DNA from: Cercis canadensis
Lineage: Eukaryota; Streptophyta; Magnoliopsida; Fabales; Fabaceae
Assembly (NCBI GenBank): GCA_003255065.1
Contig: QAOA01000600.1
Location: 39,752-103,751, forward strand
DNA length: 64,000 bases
Direction of reading: 5' to 3'
Below are positions 25,116 through 37,180 of this stretch, one piece after another. The notes under the pieces were generated by a model, which ran no database searches, had not been told where the DNA came from, and was given only the letters and a program-made list of their open reading frames with translations. How positions within the stretch are numbered: the first letter of the stretch is position 1; every line of letters begins with the position of its first letter. Position numbers and translations under genes: made by a program.

Positions 25116-25498
25116 TGACGCAACGAGAAAGCAATCAAAGAACACAAACTATATAAATCTCAAGAACTAAATAATATTACATAATAATCCCCTCAAACGG
25201 CAACAACAAGCTTAAGTATAAAAACAAACCTTAAACATTAAAAACGAAATTAAATAGAAACCCAAAACTAAAGAAAATTACAAAACGGTCCTAAAACTGA
25301 TGTTTTGAAGGATTTTGGATCTGGAAATGACTTCAACCAGGTAAACCTGGTTGCCACGTCATCGGCCTCTAAACAAGCTTTGAAACGACAGGTAATAAGT
25401 CTCGTAACTTCACCCGAGCTAAAAATTATACCATTTTCTTTTGAGTCTTATTATGCTCGGCCCGATCCATGAAATCACTTGCGACCCGATCCACGTCT
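25116..25498 (+). mobile_element. Solo LTR (0.4-kb TGA...TCA family), older copy
   Basis: Starts TGACGCAACGAGAAAGC and ends ...GATCCACGTCT, with A-rich flanks aaaag and aaaaa as an imperfect target duplication. It is clearly related along its length to 22,651-23,054, including the 'gcttaa' region and 'tcacccgagcta', but is more diverged. Confidence 0.7.
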
Positions 25499-26603
25499 AA
25501 AAACACCTTTTAATTTGTATCAAATTATAAAACACCAATCCAATTTCAAGCAATTAATTACAACTAAAATGGATTTACACCTCAATTGTTGAACACTTGA
25601 TATTCAATCATAGATGTTCCATGTTGAAATTCCATTGAAATTTAATGGGAGGAGATTTTGAGAGGCAATAAACTATCCATATTGTATAGCCTCTACTGAA
25701 CCAAAAAAAATCCATGTCACTGTCCGTATATGATACATAATAGAACTACCCCATAAAATATACCTCTTACGTGTTGGTTGGATCGTCAATATTGGTTAAT
25801 GCGCTTAAATTCTATTATTTTTATTTGTACTCTTGGAGATTCATATCAAAATCAGAAAACAACGTTTCTTTTAATATAATTAAAAGTGGAATTCTTGCAA
25901 GGCACCAATCTTCCAGGACGGCAGAGTGGAATTTATTATTCTACATCCTTTTTCTCTGTCTTCGTTTCTCGTTAGCCCTTGTATCTTTTCTCACTTTCTG
26001 CCTTACATCTCTACATTTCTCTTCAAATTACACTTTCTGGTTGAGATTAGGATCTTCATCACAAAGACGTATGCTGACTCTACTACAACAACAAAGCTTA
26101 TGGAATGAGTCTATTCTTATGTGTTTTGGATAACTGATCGTGTGAAGGTTAGAATATCTATTTTCGGGTTTTTCATCTATGTTTTGAGCATTATTTTCCT
26201 ATTCTATATTATTTGTGTAAACTGGGAGTAATTCTGTTTTAACTTTCCCTAGAAAATGAAAAGAAGAAAAAGAAAAATTGATTGTGTCAACCATAGCTTG
26301 AGAACCTCGTGCAACATTTTTATTTTGGCTGAAACTTGTGATTTCTCTAGATGGCAGTTCAGTCAGAAGAACATAGGACCAATGGAAGAACATTAATACA
26401 ATTTATAACTATTTTATTAGTAAAATATGGTTTTGTTGTTTTTGCTAGCCAAATATAAGTGACTCATAATACCACAATGGGCAAGAAGTAGACAAGCTAG
26501 ACTTTGAACCCAGATTCTTAGGACCTCCCAACTTTCAATAATAGCTATAGGTATATCACCTATTTCCGCAGATTCACACCCTCTATCTTCTTGGTGTCTA
26601 GTC

Positions 26604-26640
<37 letters not shown>

Positions 26641-26774
26641 AAGTAGAGACAACGGGAATTATAATCAAGTAATTATGATCTGGCCGGCATAATTTTTTAT
26701 CAAGTTTCAATTATGATGATTAATTTTTCATCTAATTCTTTTAGTAAACAATATGGTTTTGATGTTCTAGGTGC

Positions 26775-26810
26775 ATGACTGGTTCAACTCATGGTGGCTT
26801 GGTAACGTAA
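26775..26810 (+). promoter_or_regulatory. uORF upstream of TNL3a
   Basis: Twelve codons, MTGSTHGGLVT then TAA; identical to the copy at 28,959-28,994. Confidence 0.5.
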
Positions 26811-26867
26811 GGTTCTAACATCAATGTTAGATGATAAATCCAAAGGCCAAAACCTTTTAAAGTTTCA

Positions 26868-27370
26868 ATGGATCTTGGTGCTGAAGAAGCAGCTTCCTCA
26901 AATTCTTCTTTCAAATCAACCCCACAATGGAAATTTCACGTTTTCTTGAGTTTTAGGGGAGAAGACACCCGCAAAAATTTCACAGACTACTTTTATGCTA
27001 TTTTGCAAACAAAGGGAATCATCACTTTCAGGGATGATGAACAAATTGAGAAAGGAGAAGTTATTTCTGAACAACTCCTTAAAGCCATTGAAGAATCTCT
27101 CTCTGCAATTGTTGTTCTCTCCCCACAATATGCTTCTTCCAGTTGGTGTTTGGATGAGCTCCATAAAATTCTCGAATCTAGAAAAGTGTTGGGCAGAGAA
27201 GTTTTCCCAGTCTTCTATGATGTTGATCCCTCTGATGTAAGGTACCAAAAGGGAAAATTTTGCGAAGCATTTAAGAAACATGAACGAAGATATAAACAAG
27301 ACAGGATTAAAAGATGGAGAGATGCCTTAACAGAAGTTGCTGATTTACCTGGATGGCTCTCCAAGGATAG
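26868..27370 (+). pseudogene. TNL3a: isolated TIR exon, probable assembly duplicate
   Basis: Encodes a full TIR domain (FLSFRGEDTR, WCLDEL, FYDVDPSDVR) followed by a splice donor at 27,371, but the N gap starts 167 bp later. It is base-identical to TNL3 exon 1 at 29,052-29,554. No NB-ARC exon follows before the second copy. If real it would be a TIR-only gene; identity over the whole 1.79 kb makes an unmerged contig overlap more likely. Confidence 0.8.
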
Positions 27371-27537
27371 GTAATTAACTTGCCATTGTTTTAGTGCTGA
27401 AATAGAATAGCAAAGTTAAAAATAAAAGCTCAAAAATCTAGTTAGGATTAATAATTATGGTTATGTGGCCAACAAAAGTCAACTTAAGAGCTCAGCAGCT
27501 GAGCTAGAAAAACTGTGAAGCATATATATATATATAT

Positions 27538-27935
27538 NNNNNNNNNNNNNNNNNNNNNNNNNNNNNNNNNNNNNNNNNNNNNNNNNNNNNNNNNNNNNNN
27601 NNNNNNNNNNNNNNNNNNNNNNNNNNNNNNNNNNNNNNNNNNNNNNNNNNNNNNNNNNNNNNNNNNNNNNNNNNNNNNNNNNNNNNNNNNNNNNNNNNNN
27701 NNNNNNNNNNNNNNNNNNNNNNNNNNNNNNNNNNNNNNNNNNNNNNNNNNNNNNNNNNNNNNNNNNNNNNNNNNNNNNNNNNNNNNNNNNNNNNNNNNNN
27801 NNNNNNNNNNNNNNNNNNNNNNNNNNNNNNNNNNNNNNNNNNNNNNNNNNNNNNNNNNNNNNNNNNNNNNNNNNNNNNNNNNNNNNNNNNNNNNNNNNNN
27901 NNNNNNNNNNNNNNNNNNNNNNNNNNNNNNNNNNN
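27538..27935. other. Assembly gap (398 N)
   Basis: A run of N between two identical flanks. Reading frames drawn through it have no meaning. Confidence 1.
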
Positions 27936-28787
27936 CATAAAATATACCTCTTACGTGTTGGTTGGATCGTCAATATTGGTTAATGCGCTTAAATTCTATT
28001 ATTTTTATTTGTACTCTTGGAGATTCATATCAAAATCAGAAAACAACGTTTCTTTTAATATAATTAAAAGTGGAATTCTTGCAAGGCACCAATCTTCCAG
28101 GACGGCAGAGTGGAATTTATTATTCTACATCCTTTTTCTCTGTCTTCGTTTCTCGTTAGCCCTTGTATCTTTTCTCACTTTCTGCCTTACATCTCTACAT
28201 TTCTCTTCAAATTACACTTTCTGGTTGAGATTAGGATCTTCATCACAAAGACGTATGCTGACTCTACTACAACAACAAAGCTTATGGAATGAGTCTATTC
28301 TTATGTGTTTTGGATAACTGATCGTGTGAAGGTTAGAATATCTATTTTCGGGTTTTTCATCTATGTTTTGAGCATTATTTTCCTATTCTATATTATTTGT
28401 GTAAACTGGGAGTAATTCTGTTTTAACTTTCCCTAGAAAATGAAAAGAAGAAAAAGAAAAATTGATTGTGTCAACCATAGCTTGAGAACCTCGTGCAACA
28501 TTTTTATTTTGGCTGAAACTTGTGATTTCTCTAGATGGCAGTTCAGTCAGAAGAACATAGGACCAATGGAAGAACATTAATACAATTTATAACTATTTTA
28601 TTAGTAAAATATGGTTTTGTTGTTTTTGCTAGCCAAATATAAGTGACTCATAATACCACAATGGGCAAGAAGTAGACAAGCTAGACTTTGAACCCAGATT
28701 CTTAGGACCTCCCAACTTTCAATAATAGCTATAGGTATATCACCTATTTCCGCAGATTCACACCCTCTATCTTCTTGGTGTCTAGTC

Positions 28788-28824
<37 letters not shown>

Positions 28825-29721
28825 AAGTAGAGACAACGGGAATTATAATCAAGTAATTATGATCTGGCCGGCATAATTTTTTATCAAGTTTCAATTATGA
28901 TGATTAATTTTTCATCTAATTCTTTTAGTAAACAATATGGTTTTGATGTTCTAGGTGCATGACTGGTTCAACTCATGGTGGCTTGGTAACGTAAGGTTCT
29001 AACATCAATGTTAGATGATAAATCCAAAGGCCAAAACCTTTTAAAGTTTCAATGGATCTTGGTGCTGAAGAAGCAGCTTCCTCAAATTCTTCTTTCAAAT
29101 CAACCCCACAATGGAAATTTCACGTTTTCTTGAGTTTTAGGGGAGAAGACACCCGCAAAAATTTCACAGACTACTTTTATGCTATTTTGCAAACAAAGGG
29201 AATCATCACTTTCAGGGATGATGAACAAATTGAGAAAGGAGAAGTTATTTCTGAACAACTCCTTAAAGCCATTGAAGAATCTCTCTCTGCAATTGTTGTT
29301 CTCTCCCCACAATATGCTTCTTCCAGTTGGTGTTTGGATGAGCTCCATAAAATTCTCGAATCTAGAAAAGTGTTGGGCAGAGAAGTTTTCCCAGTCTTCT
29401 ATGATGTTGATCCCTCTGATGTAAGGTACCAAAAGGGAAAATTTTGCGAAGCATTTAAGAAACATGAACGAAGATATAAACAAGACAGGATTAAAAGATG
29501 GAGAGATGCCTTAACAGAAGTTGCTGATTTACCTGGATGGCTCTCCAAGGATAGGTAATTAACTTGCCATTGTTTTAGTGCTGAAATAGAATAGCAAAGT
29601 TAAAAATAAAAGCTCAAAAATCTAGTTAGGATTAATAATTATGGTTATGTGGCCAACAAAAGTCAACTTAAGAGCTCAGCAGCTGAGCTAGAAAAACTGT
29701 GAAGCATATATATATATATAT
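27936..29721 (+). repeat. Second copy of the identical 1.79-kb direct repeat
   Basis: Identical to 25,752-27,537. It begins at 'cataaaatatacc' immediately after the gap and ends in the (AT)n run at about 29,721, after which the genuine TNL3 intron 1 continues. Confidence 0.95.
28959..28994 (+). promoter_or_regulatory. uORF upstream of TNL3
   Basis: MTGSTHGGLVT then TAA. It ends 57 nt before the TNL3 ATG, because TNL3 lacks the first ATG used by the other loci (aaggccaaaacc where the others have aatgctgaaacc). Confidence 0.55.
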
Positions 29722-32700
29722 ATTCTGAATCAGTGTAGAAGGTGCTAAATATTTGAAAATATGTATTGGCTCTTCATATATTAAATTCTACTTCTTATTT
29801 AATGCATCAGAAGATTTTCCTCTTCCATGCAGGCACCACTCACAACTCGTTGAAGAAATTATAGCTGAACTATGGAGAAAACTACAAACTAAATTGCCGT
29901 CATATAATGATGGATTAGTTGGAATCAATTCAAGGTTGGAAGAGATATTTTCACTTTTAGGAAGAGGGTCAGAGGATGTTCGTTTTGTGGGGATATGGGG
30001 CATGGGTGGAATAGGAAAGACAACACTTGCAAGAGCTGTTTTTGAGAGAATCCGCAATGAGTTTGAAATCAGTTGCTTTCTTGCAAATGTTAGAGAAATT
30101 TCTGGTGGAAGAGGCCATGGACTGGTTAAGCTACAAAGGGAGCTTCTTTCTCATTTGAAAATAAGAGGGATGGAAATCAAAGATTCGTATCAGGGCAAGA
30201 AAACAATTAGAAACCTTATATGCAACAAAAAAGTTCTGCTTGTCCTAGATGATGTAAGTGCTAATAGCCAATTAGAGAATTTGGCTGGACATCAAGAATG
30301 GTTTGGACAAGGGAGTAGAGTAATAATAACAACTAGAGACAAGCACCTGTTGACATCACATGGAGTATCTGAAAAGTATGAGAATCAAATCTTGAATAGT
30401 GATGAATCCCTTCGACTCTTTTGTAAGAAAGCCTTGAAAGATCAACCTGAACAATGTTACCTAGAGTTGTCTAAAAATGTAGTTCAATATGCTGGAGGAC
30501 TTCCTTTGGCACTCAAAGTATTGGGTTCTTTTTTCTGTGGAAGAAGTGTATCTGAATGGGAAAATGCTCTAGAAAAGATCAGAAAGGTTCCACATAAAGA
30601 TATTATAAGTACACTTCGAATAAGCTATGAAGCATTAGATGATATTGAAAAGAATATATTTTTGAATATAGCCTGCTTCTTCAAGGGGATGGACAAACAT
30701 CATGTGATACATATATTGGAAATATGCAATCTTTATCCAACTATTGGAATAAATGTTCTTTTGGAGAAATCCTTAATAACTGATGATCATCAATATGGTA
30801 AAAGGCGTTTTGGGATGCATGATATGCTTCAAGAAATGGGTAAGAATATCGTGATTCATGAATCTATTAATGATGCTGGAAAACGCAGTAGATTGTGGTT
30901 GCAAGAAGATATTGATCATGTATTGACACAAAATAAAGTAAGGACCAACTTAATTTTTATGCACTAATGTCGTCTTACTTTTTCCTTGTGCGCCTTGTGA
31001 ATTACAATTTGGTATCTTTAAGTCATCATTCCTTTGGTCATTCAGACAACTCTTTTTTTTTTTTTCTTTTTTTTTCAATTAGGGAACTGAGGTAATCCAA
31101 GGCATAGTTCAGGAGTCACATAAGCTATATGAAGCACGTTGGGACCCTAAAGCCTTCTAAAAAATGTGTAATCTTAAAATATTGATGTTAGAAAAGTTGG
31201 ATCTTCCGCTTGGTCTCAATTGTCTTTCGGAAGGATTAAAATATTTTGAATGGAAAGAATTTCCATTAGAAGAATTGCCGCTTGGTGTTCAACTCGATGA
31301 ACTTGTTGAACTTAGAATGCATCATAGCAAAATTAAGCAACTTTGGCATGGAACAAAGGTAAAGATTTTAATTCTATACTTTGTCAATTGCTCTTACATA
31401 GTTTTATATACACTCAAAGCGCAAGGCCTTCAAAAGCTGATGAATTCTTTTTTTCTGGTTTCTAATTTTATTTAGATTTTTGGAAAGCTGAAGCTCATTG
31501 ATTTGAAAGATTCGAAAGATGTAATTCGATTTCCTAGTGTTTCTGGGGTTCCATGTGTTGAACAGTTGGTTCTTCAAGGTTGTATAAACCTTATTGAGGT
31601 TCACCAATCTGTTGGACTGCTAAAGAAGCTTAAGGAATTGAACTTGACAAATTGTGTAAATCTTAAAATCCTTCCAAGAAAACTGGAAATGGATTCCTTG
31701 AAGGATTTCATTCTTTCAGGTTGTTCAAAAGTTAGAAAGCTTCCAGAGTTTGGGGACAATATGGAATTTCTAACACAACTTGATTTAAAGGATTGCAAAA
31801 ATCTTGTTTGCCTGCCAAGATCCATTCATAACTTGAAATCTCTTAGAATTCTCAATACTTCCGGTTGTTCTAAATTTTCTAGGCTGCCAGAGAATTTGGG
31901 TGAAAACAAGGCTTTGGAGTTGCTTGATGTTAGTGGAACTGCCTTAAGAGAAGTACCTCACTCCATTGTTCACTTAAAAAATCTTAAAATATTATCCTTA
32001 GGTGGACACAGGGAGATGGAATCCAACCCATGGAACTTATTGCTCCCCTTTCAATGGACATCTTGGATGCATACTGTTTCTAAGTGTATGACGTTGCCTC
32101 CTATGTCAAGCTTTTCACGTTTGGAGGAATTAGATTTGAGTTACATTAGTCTTAGGGATGAATCACTTCCTGATGATCTTGGCTCCTTATCAAAATTGAT
32201 GAAGTTAAATTTAAGTGGCAACAATTTTACTGAGCTACCGACTAGGTCCATTGCTAATCTTTCTTGGCTATATGAGCTTAAGTTAGATAGCTGCCCAATG
32301 CTGGAGTCCGTACCTGTGCTTCCTCCACGTCTACGATCGTTATATGGAAGAAATTGTTCTTCCTGGAAACCTTATTCAGATCCACGAGACCTTTTTTATT
32401 GGTTTGCGTCAAACCAACTGGTATGTTTGCCTACATATACGCCTCTCTCTCTTCCATATTCTTACACACTTCGAGTTTCCTATTGCTATTTATTAAAGAA
32501 GACAATTTTATTGTTACAGATGGACCATTGGTACGAACCTTTTTTGATCATTCCAGGGAGTGAGATTCCACCGTGGTTCATCAATCAAAATTACTTTCAT
32601 CAAGAGATATGTTCGGGTTTTTATTGTGAAGAACTACATGAAAGTGATTATTGGGAATTTCTACGTGAAATCGGTGTTTCCTTTGGGCCAGGTTCGAGGA

Positions 32701-33251
32701 GAATGCCTTTATCTCGTTCTATTGATTCAATGATATCAATAATAGTGGAAATTCCTAATTATTGTCTTTCAAGTGAGTGGTGGGGTATTGTTGTATGCCT
32801 TGTCGTAGAAATTCAGTTTCGTGGTCGTTTTGAATGGACGGGTGCTGAAATTTCTTGGATTTGTAAAACTCCCGGAGCTGAATTGCCCATCCCCTCAGGT
32901 AAGGGATTCGGGCTCACGATTGAAGAGATCAGTGATCCTCACTTGTGTATTTTATTGTTGAGAGGAAATGATAAAAATATTCAGCGACATCTACAAGGTG
33001 ATCATAAAAAACTTCAATTATTATTTACGTCTGCACGAATGCCTTGTGGTATGTTGAAGATAAGCAAGTGTGGTTGCCGTGTGATATGTAAGGAAAATTT
33101 GGAAGTGTGGGACAAAGCAATGAGTGAACGAAAACAAAGTAATAGCTTTGAGATGCCTTCCAGCAGTCTCAACAAAACAAGAGTAACAGAAATTGTGGAT
33201 GAATGCGAAAACACATCAAATGCTGAAGCAAAACGGAGAAAACTTGGATAA
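29052..33251 (+). CDS. TNL3: TIR-NB-LRR gene with one premature stop
   Basis: Exons: 29052-29554, 29833-30937, 31083-31358, 31476-32420, 32520-33251, all with GT...AG borders and matching phases. TIR is complete (FLSFRGEDTR, WCLDEL). NB-ARC has GMGGIGKTT, LLVLDD, GLPLAL and MHD. The LRR and C-JID (PGSEIPPWF, ISKCGCRVI) are open and would give 1186 aa, but exon 3 contains TAA at 31,158-31,160, where TNL2 has TTA and TNL5 has TCA. As written the product ends at residue 561, a TIR-NB protein without LRR. The stop could be a real null, a truncating allele or a base-call error in 'ttctaaaaaatg'. The start is the ATG equivalent to the second Met of the other loci. Intron 4 (99 bp) is in frame and stop-free. 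Confidence 0.85.
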
Positions 33252-34760
33252 ATTCTCAGTAAGTCATCATCTACCTTGCTTTTATCTATACTAATGCAGT
33301 TGCAATGATTTGGATTTGGTGTCTTTGGTTTTTTTGTGGGGCACTGCTATTTGTAAAAGGTTTTAACAGAAATATTTACTTGAATTTGCAACACCTGTTG
33401 GATGTTTCCTACTCTTCAGTATTTTCCTTCTTTGTCTCTCCAAAAAGGCAATTTTGACAAGAGACCTATCTTCTTAATTTTTACTATTACTACAAGAAAA
33501 AATAAATGTAATTTTAATTAGAAAGCATAAGCAAACTTCTTACAATACGTCCTATTTTTAAGCATTTTTCTTTTGAAATATGAGTATAATAGATAAGTTA
33601 TTGCTATATATTTAAAGTTTATTTATAAAATTAAAAAAAAAAATTATCAGTATGCATGTATGTTTGTATATATGTATTTATTCACACGCACATGAAAGTC
33701 GTTATTACTAAAACTAATGTGGCTGAACTAATGTATTTTAGAATTACATGTTTACATACCAAACAGTTTGTAACTGAGTAATATTGAGATTATTTTAAGG
33801 AATTATGGGTTTGGTTTTTAAATTCATAGTTGTAGTCAAAAGTACCAAGAACTACACGTTTACATAATTTTCAAAACAAGTTTTGAACTGTAAGTTATTG
33901 ACTATAAATTGAGAACAATAATAATTAGTAACTTCTAAGTTATGTTTACTATGCTAGTTTTATGGCCAAAAAGAAAAACCTATCTAGTTTTGGTCTACTA
34001 GAGGTCTATTAGCCTATAATTACCTTACCTATTTTTATTGAGATATGAGCTTAAAACTTATATGATGTATACCCAATGGTCAATCATCAACGTGAATCTA
34101 TACATATCTATACAAAGTTATCGTTGAAGAGGGTTGGACGTTGGAGCTATTTTTGAATGGCATTTGCAGTTGAAATTTTGGAATTAATAAGTCGGTTTTA
34201 TACCGCTTATCTTGTATTTACTCGTAAACTTGTTGACTTAAGATTATGGCCGCCATGCTGTAATGTATTGGCTTGCAGTGGGCTTCATTGCCATATGCAT
34301 CTTTTGAACTCTTGTCTCAAAATTTCTTCGTTTTCTTCCATCAAAATTGTAGGTCCAAACTATTTCGCATATTTGGAAGGGCTGTGACAGAAACAGAATT
34401 GTGGAGGCTTCTGATGGTGATTCCAAGGAATTTAGAAAAGAAAGTATAATGAGGTTATCATGAACACTCATTCACTGAAGGCAAGTTGAAGATGCTGTGA
34501 GGGATGGCCGTCATGAAATGTAACCCTGCATAATAATTGAGTAGTTTGTATTTCTTTTATCATTTTTATATTTGTTGTTCTATGTATTATTATCTGCTTT
34601 TATGTGACTCTTGAACATTTGCTTTTCACGAAGCTAATATTCATGGATATGGTACAATAGCTTAAGTCTTTTATTAAGATGATACCTAACGTTTGTTCGT
34701 CAAATTGCTTCATAATCTGAATATTTTTGGACTATAATCTCTTGGTCTTTTAGGATCCTA
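33252..34760 (+). other. TNL3 3' flank
   Basis: No gene. A donor-like site (ctca|gtaagtc, at 33,259) follows the stop codon, and the conserved downstream block lies at 34,353-34,530. Other parts share diverged similarity with the TNL2 and TNL4 flanks. Confidence 0.6.
34353..34530 (+). other. Conserved block downstream of TNL3, possible 3'UTR exon
   Basis: Follows 'aattgtag' and contains 'catatttggaagggc', 'acagaattgtggaggcttct' and 'gaacactcattcac'. Same block as 22,176, 52,142 and 61,968. Confidence 0.45.
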
Positions 34761-35004
34761 AGAAGAAACTGATAGGTTCTTCTTTGTTGCTAATCACCAA
34801 GCGAAAATCATCTGTCAAAATTCATGATTTGGTATGTGATGTGGAACCATGGATAGGAAACAGATTCAGGTGAATATGAAGACTAAAAGGAATTTAAGTA
34901 CATTAGAAGATGGATAACTTTGTTTATTGGTTCCACCAAACTTGAGTTACTATTGTTCAGCATAGATGAAAATGGTTTGGTAAAACATTCTTACTTGGTA
35001 AAAC

Positions 35005-35510
35005 ATTCTCAGTAAGTCATCATCTACCTTGCCTTTATCTATACTAATGTAGTTGCAATGATTTGGATTTGGTGTCTTTGGTTTTTTTGTGGGTCACTGC
35101 TATTTGTAGCAAGTTTCATCAGAAATATTTACTTGAATTTGCAACACCTGCTGGATGTTTCCTACTCTTCAATGTTTTCCTTCTTTGTCTATCCTAAAAG
35201 GCAATTTTGACAAGAGACCTATCTTCTTAATTTGTACTATTACTACAAGGAAAAAAAAAAAAAGACAAAATAAATGTAATTTTATTTAGAAAACATAGGC
35301 AAACTTCTTACAGTACGTCCTATTTTAAGCAATCTTTTCTTTATAATATTAGTATAACAGATTAGTTTTTTCTCTTTTGCCTTGTAGCCCAAGCTTGAAT
35401 CAAGGAACATGAGATAATCAAACCTTAAGACTGGGAGGTGGTGCCAGTGCTACAATGCCTCTTCCTCGAGTATAATAAATAAGTTACCGTTATATATTTG
35501 ATGTTTATTT
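35005..35510 (+). repeat. Orphan duplicate of the TNL3 3' flank
   Basis: From 'aaaacattctcagtaagtcatc' the sequence repeats 33,250-33,620: 'gcaatgatttggatttgg', 'gcaacacctgctggatg' and 'ggcaattttgacaagagacc'. It has no TNL coding exon before it, and is interrupted after about 35,350 by unrelated sequence. It marks a lost or partly copied TNL. Confidence 0.7.
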
Positions 35511-35539
35511 ATAAAATTTAAAAAATGATTGACATACAT

Positions 35540-36000
35540 GTATTTTAGTGACGGATCTACATTGTGGTCAGTGGGGGCAATTGCCCTCACTAACCAAAAT
35601 TTTGTTTCTAGTGAGGGTATAATAAAATTAACTCTTCCGCCTTAAAATATTTATAACTTTCCCCATAAAATTTATTGATGACTGAAAATTAAAAAGATAA
35701 TCTTTTATCTTTTGATTTATTCAAGAAAATACTGTGGGATATAAAAGTGAATAGCCATAATTTTTTTGAATGTTGTATAATCAATAATTTTTAATGTGAC
35801 AACGATTAGTAAATTTCTTTAAAAAATAGTAATTATATATAGAGGCAGCAATTTTTTTTTTTTTTTTAACTTTGACATTCAATGAAGGTGAAAATAGATT
35901 ATTAGGCTCATCTTGGAATGTCATGTTAATATTTAAATAAGTTTAATTGCACATAAAAGTAAAACATTTAAAAAAATTATATGTTTTATACTAAGCAAAC
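35540..36000. other. No gene; transposon-like end
   Basis: Starts with 'agtgacggatctacattg' and 'cagtgggggcaattgccct', wording seen at ends of plant DNA-transposon remnants, followed by AT-rich DNA with a poly-T run. I see no coding sequence. Confidence 0.3.
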
Positions 36001-36004
36001 TTAT

Positions 36005-36940
36005 ATTAATTTTTTGAAAGTTCTATGTTTAATACTCTGCAATCTGCATGATTTATTAACCTTGTTCACGTACCCCACATCATTTCCACGTACAAAACCT
36101 GGGCATTGCACCCACGCTATCTAGAAGGTTTTGTTGTTTATGGAGCGTAAAAAGAGCAATTTATTTGTATTTCGATAAAACGTCAAATGGTCATAGTTAC
36201 TTAAGACTTGTTGGATACAAAGAACTAATTATGATTGTAAGTGGACTTTACTCATGTGATTGAGTGAATGGGAGTTTGTGTCGGAAAGAACTTATGTTAT
36301 TTTGGTAATTTCATATGATATGGGAGGACCAAACTGAAAGTTCCTATGCTTAAAACTGAATTGTCTTTTCCTCCAACATCAAGCACTAAAAGTAATAAAT
36401 TCTTATGTTTATTGTTGTATTTAGTAGATTAGTGTATTCTATACCAAAAAAGAAAATAACTATAATCACTACATCTTTTATTAGGAATCAAAATGCCAAA
36501 CCTGAAGCATTCCTGGCTTTTCCCCTATTATCTAAAATAAAATTATGGATCTGTCATGAATTACCACATGTTATGTGTTGGTTGGATTGTAGGTTGTAGC
36601 ATCCATGCAACAATCCGTAAATGTTGCATAATAGAGCAATCCCATAAAAATAATTCTTATGTGTTGGTTGGATGGTCAGTTCTAGATTGTTGGATGAACA
36701 AAGTCAATATTGGTGACCGCCTTTAAATTCTTATTTTTAAAAAAAAAGAAATTTGTGTTCTTGGACATTCATGATCACAATCAGAAAATGACATTTTTTT
36801 TAAAAAAAATAATTAAATGTGGAATTCATGCAAGGCATCAGTCTTGTAGGAAGGATGTGTTGAGTTCTTTATTCCATATCCTTTCCTCTCTTTAAATTCT
36901 GACTTACAATTTCTCTTCAAATCACACTTTTAATTTGTTC
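36005..36940 (+). other. Orphan TNL upstream and leader region
   Basis: Runs collinearly with the DNA upstream of TNL1, TNL2 and TNL4 ('gtttaatactctgcaatctgcat', 'acgtaccccacatcatttcc', 'atgtgttggttgg', 'gaattcatgcaaggcatcag', then the CT-rich leader) and stops near 36,940 without a TIR exon. The copia element begins about 200 bp later. Confidence 0.7.
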
Positions 36941-37180
36941 TTTTTAATCTATAGAATGATAGCTGCACAAATGTCATGATCACTTGAATAACTCTAAAAT
37001 GCACTTATTCAGTTTTTAATTTGAATCAAGTGTTGCTATATTTTTTTTTAAAAGGTTTGTATAAGTCAATCATATGGTAGAACTTTGCAAATCGTTACAA
37101 GGAATCTTACAACTAAAACAAGTATTAATTATGGTTGCCGCATATTTACAAGACTATCTGTGTTCCCTGTCACAACCTGC

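Larger units (their letters stand above)
25752..27537 (+). repeat. First copy of an identical 1.79-kb direct repeat (TNL3 leader and TIR exon)
   Basis: Identical, with a constant offset of 2184 bp, to 27,936-29,721. Even the (GA)n tract near 26,609 has the same length as its partner near 28,793. It ends in an (AT)n run at the N gap. It carries leader, uORF and TIR exon. Confidence 0.95.

Noticed and set aside
25771-26133. 120-codon frame upstream of TNL3 (and its copy at 27,955-28,317)
   Set aside because: It overlaps the TNL leader region and is not kept at the other loci; a leader, not a protein.
26916-27299. 127-codon antisense frames over the TIR exons (also 29,100-29,483, 45,865-46,323, 55,049-55,387)
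   Set aside because: They are shadows of the conserved TIR exon on the other strand; they shift with TIR changes and have no independent support.
27479-27973. Long open frames across 27.5-27.97 kb
   Set aside because: They consist almost wholly of N bases.
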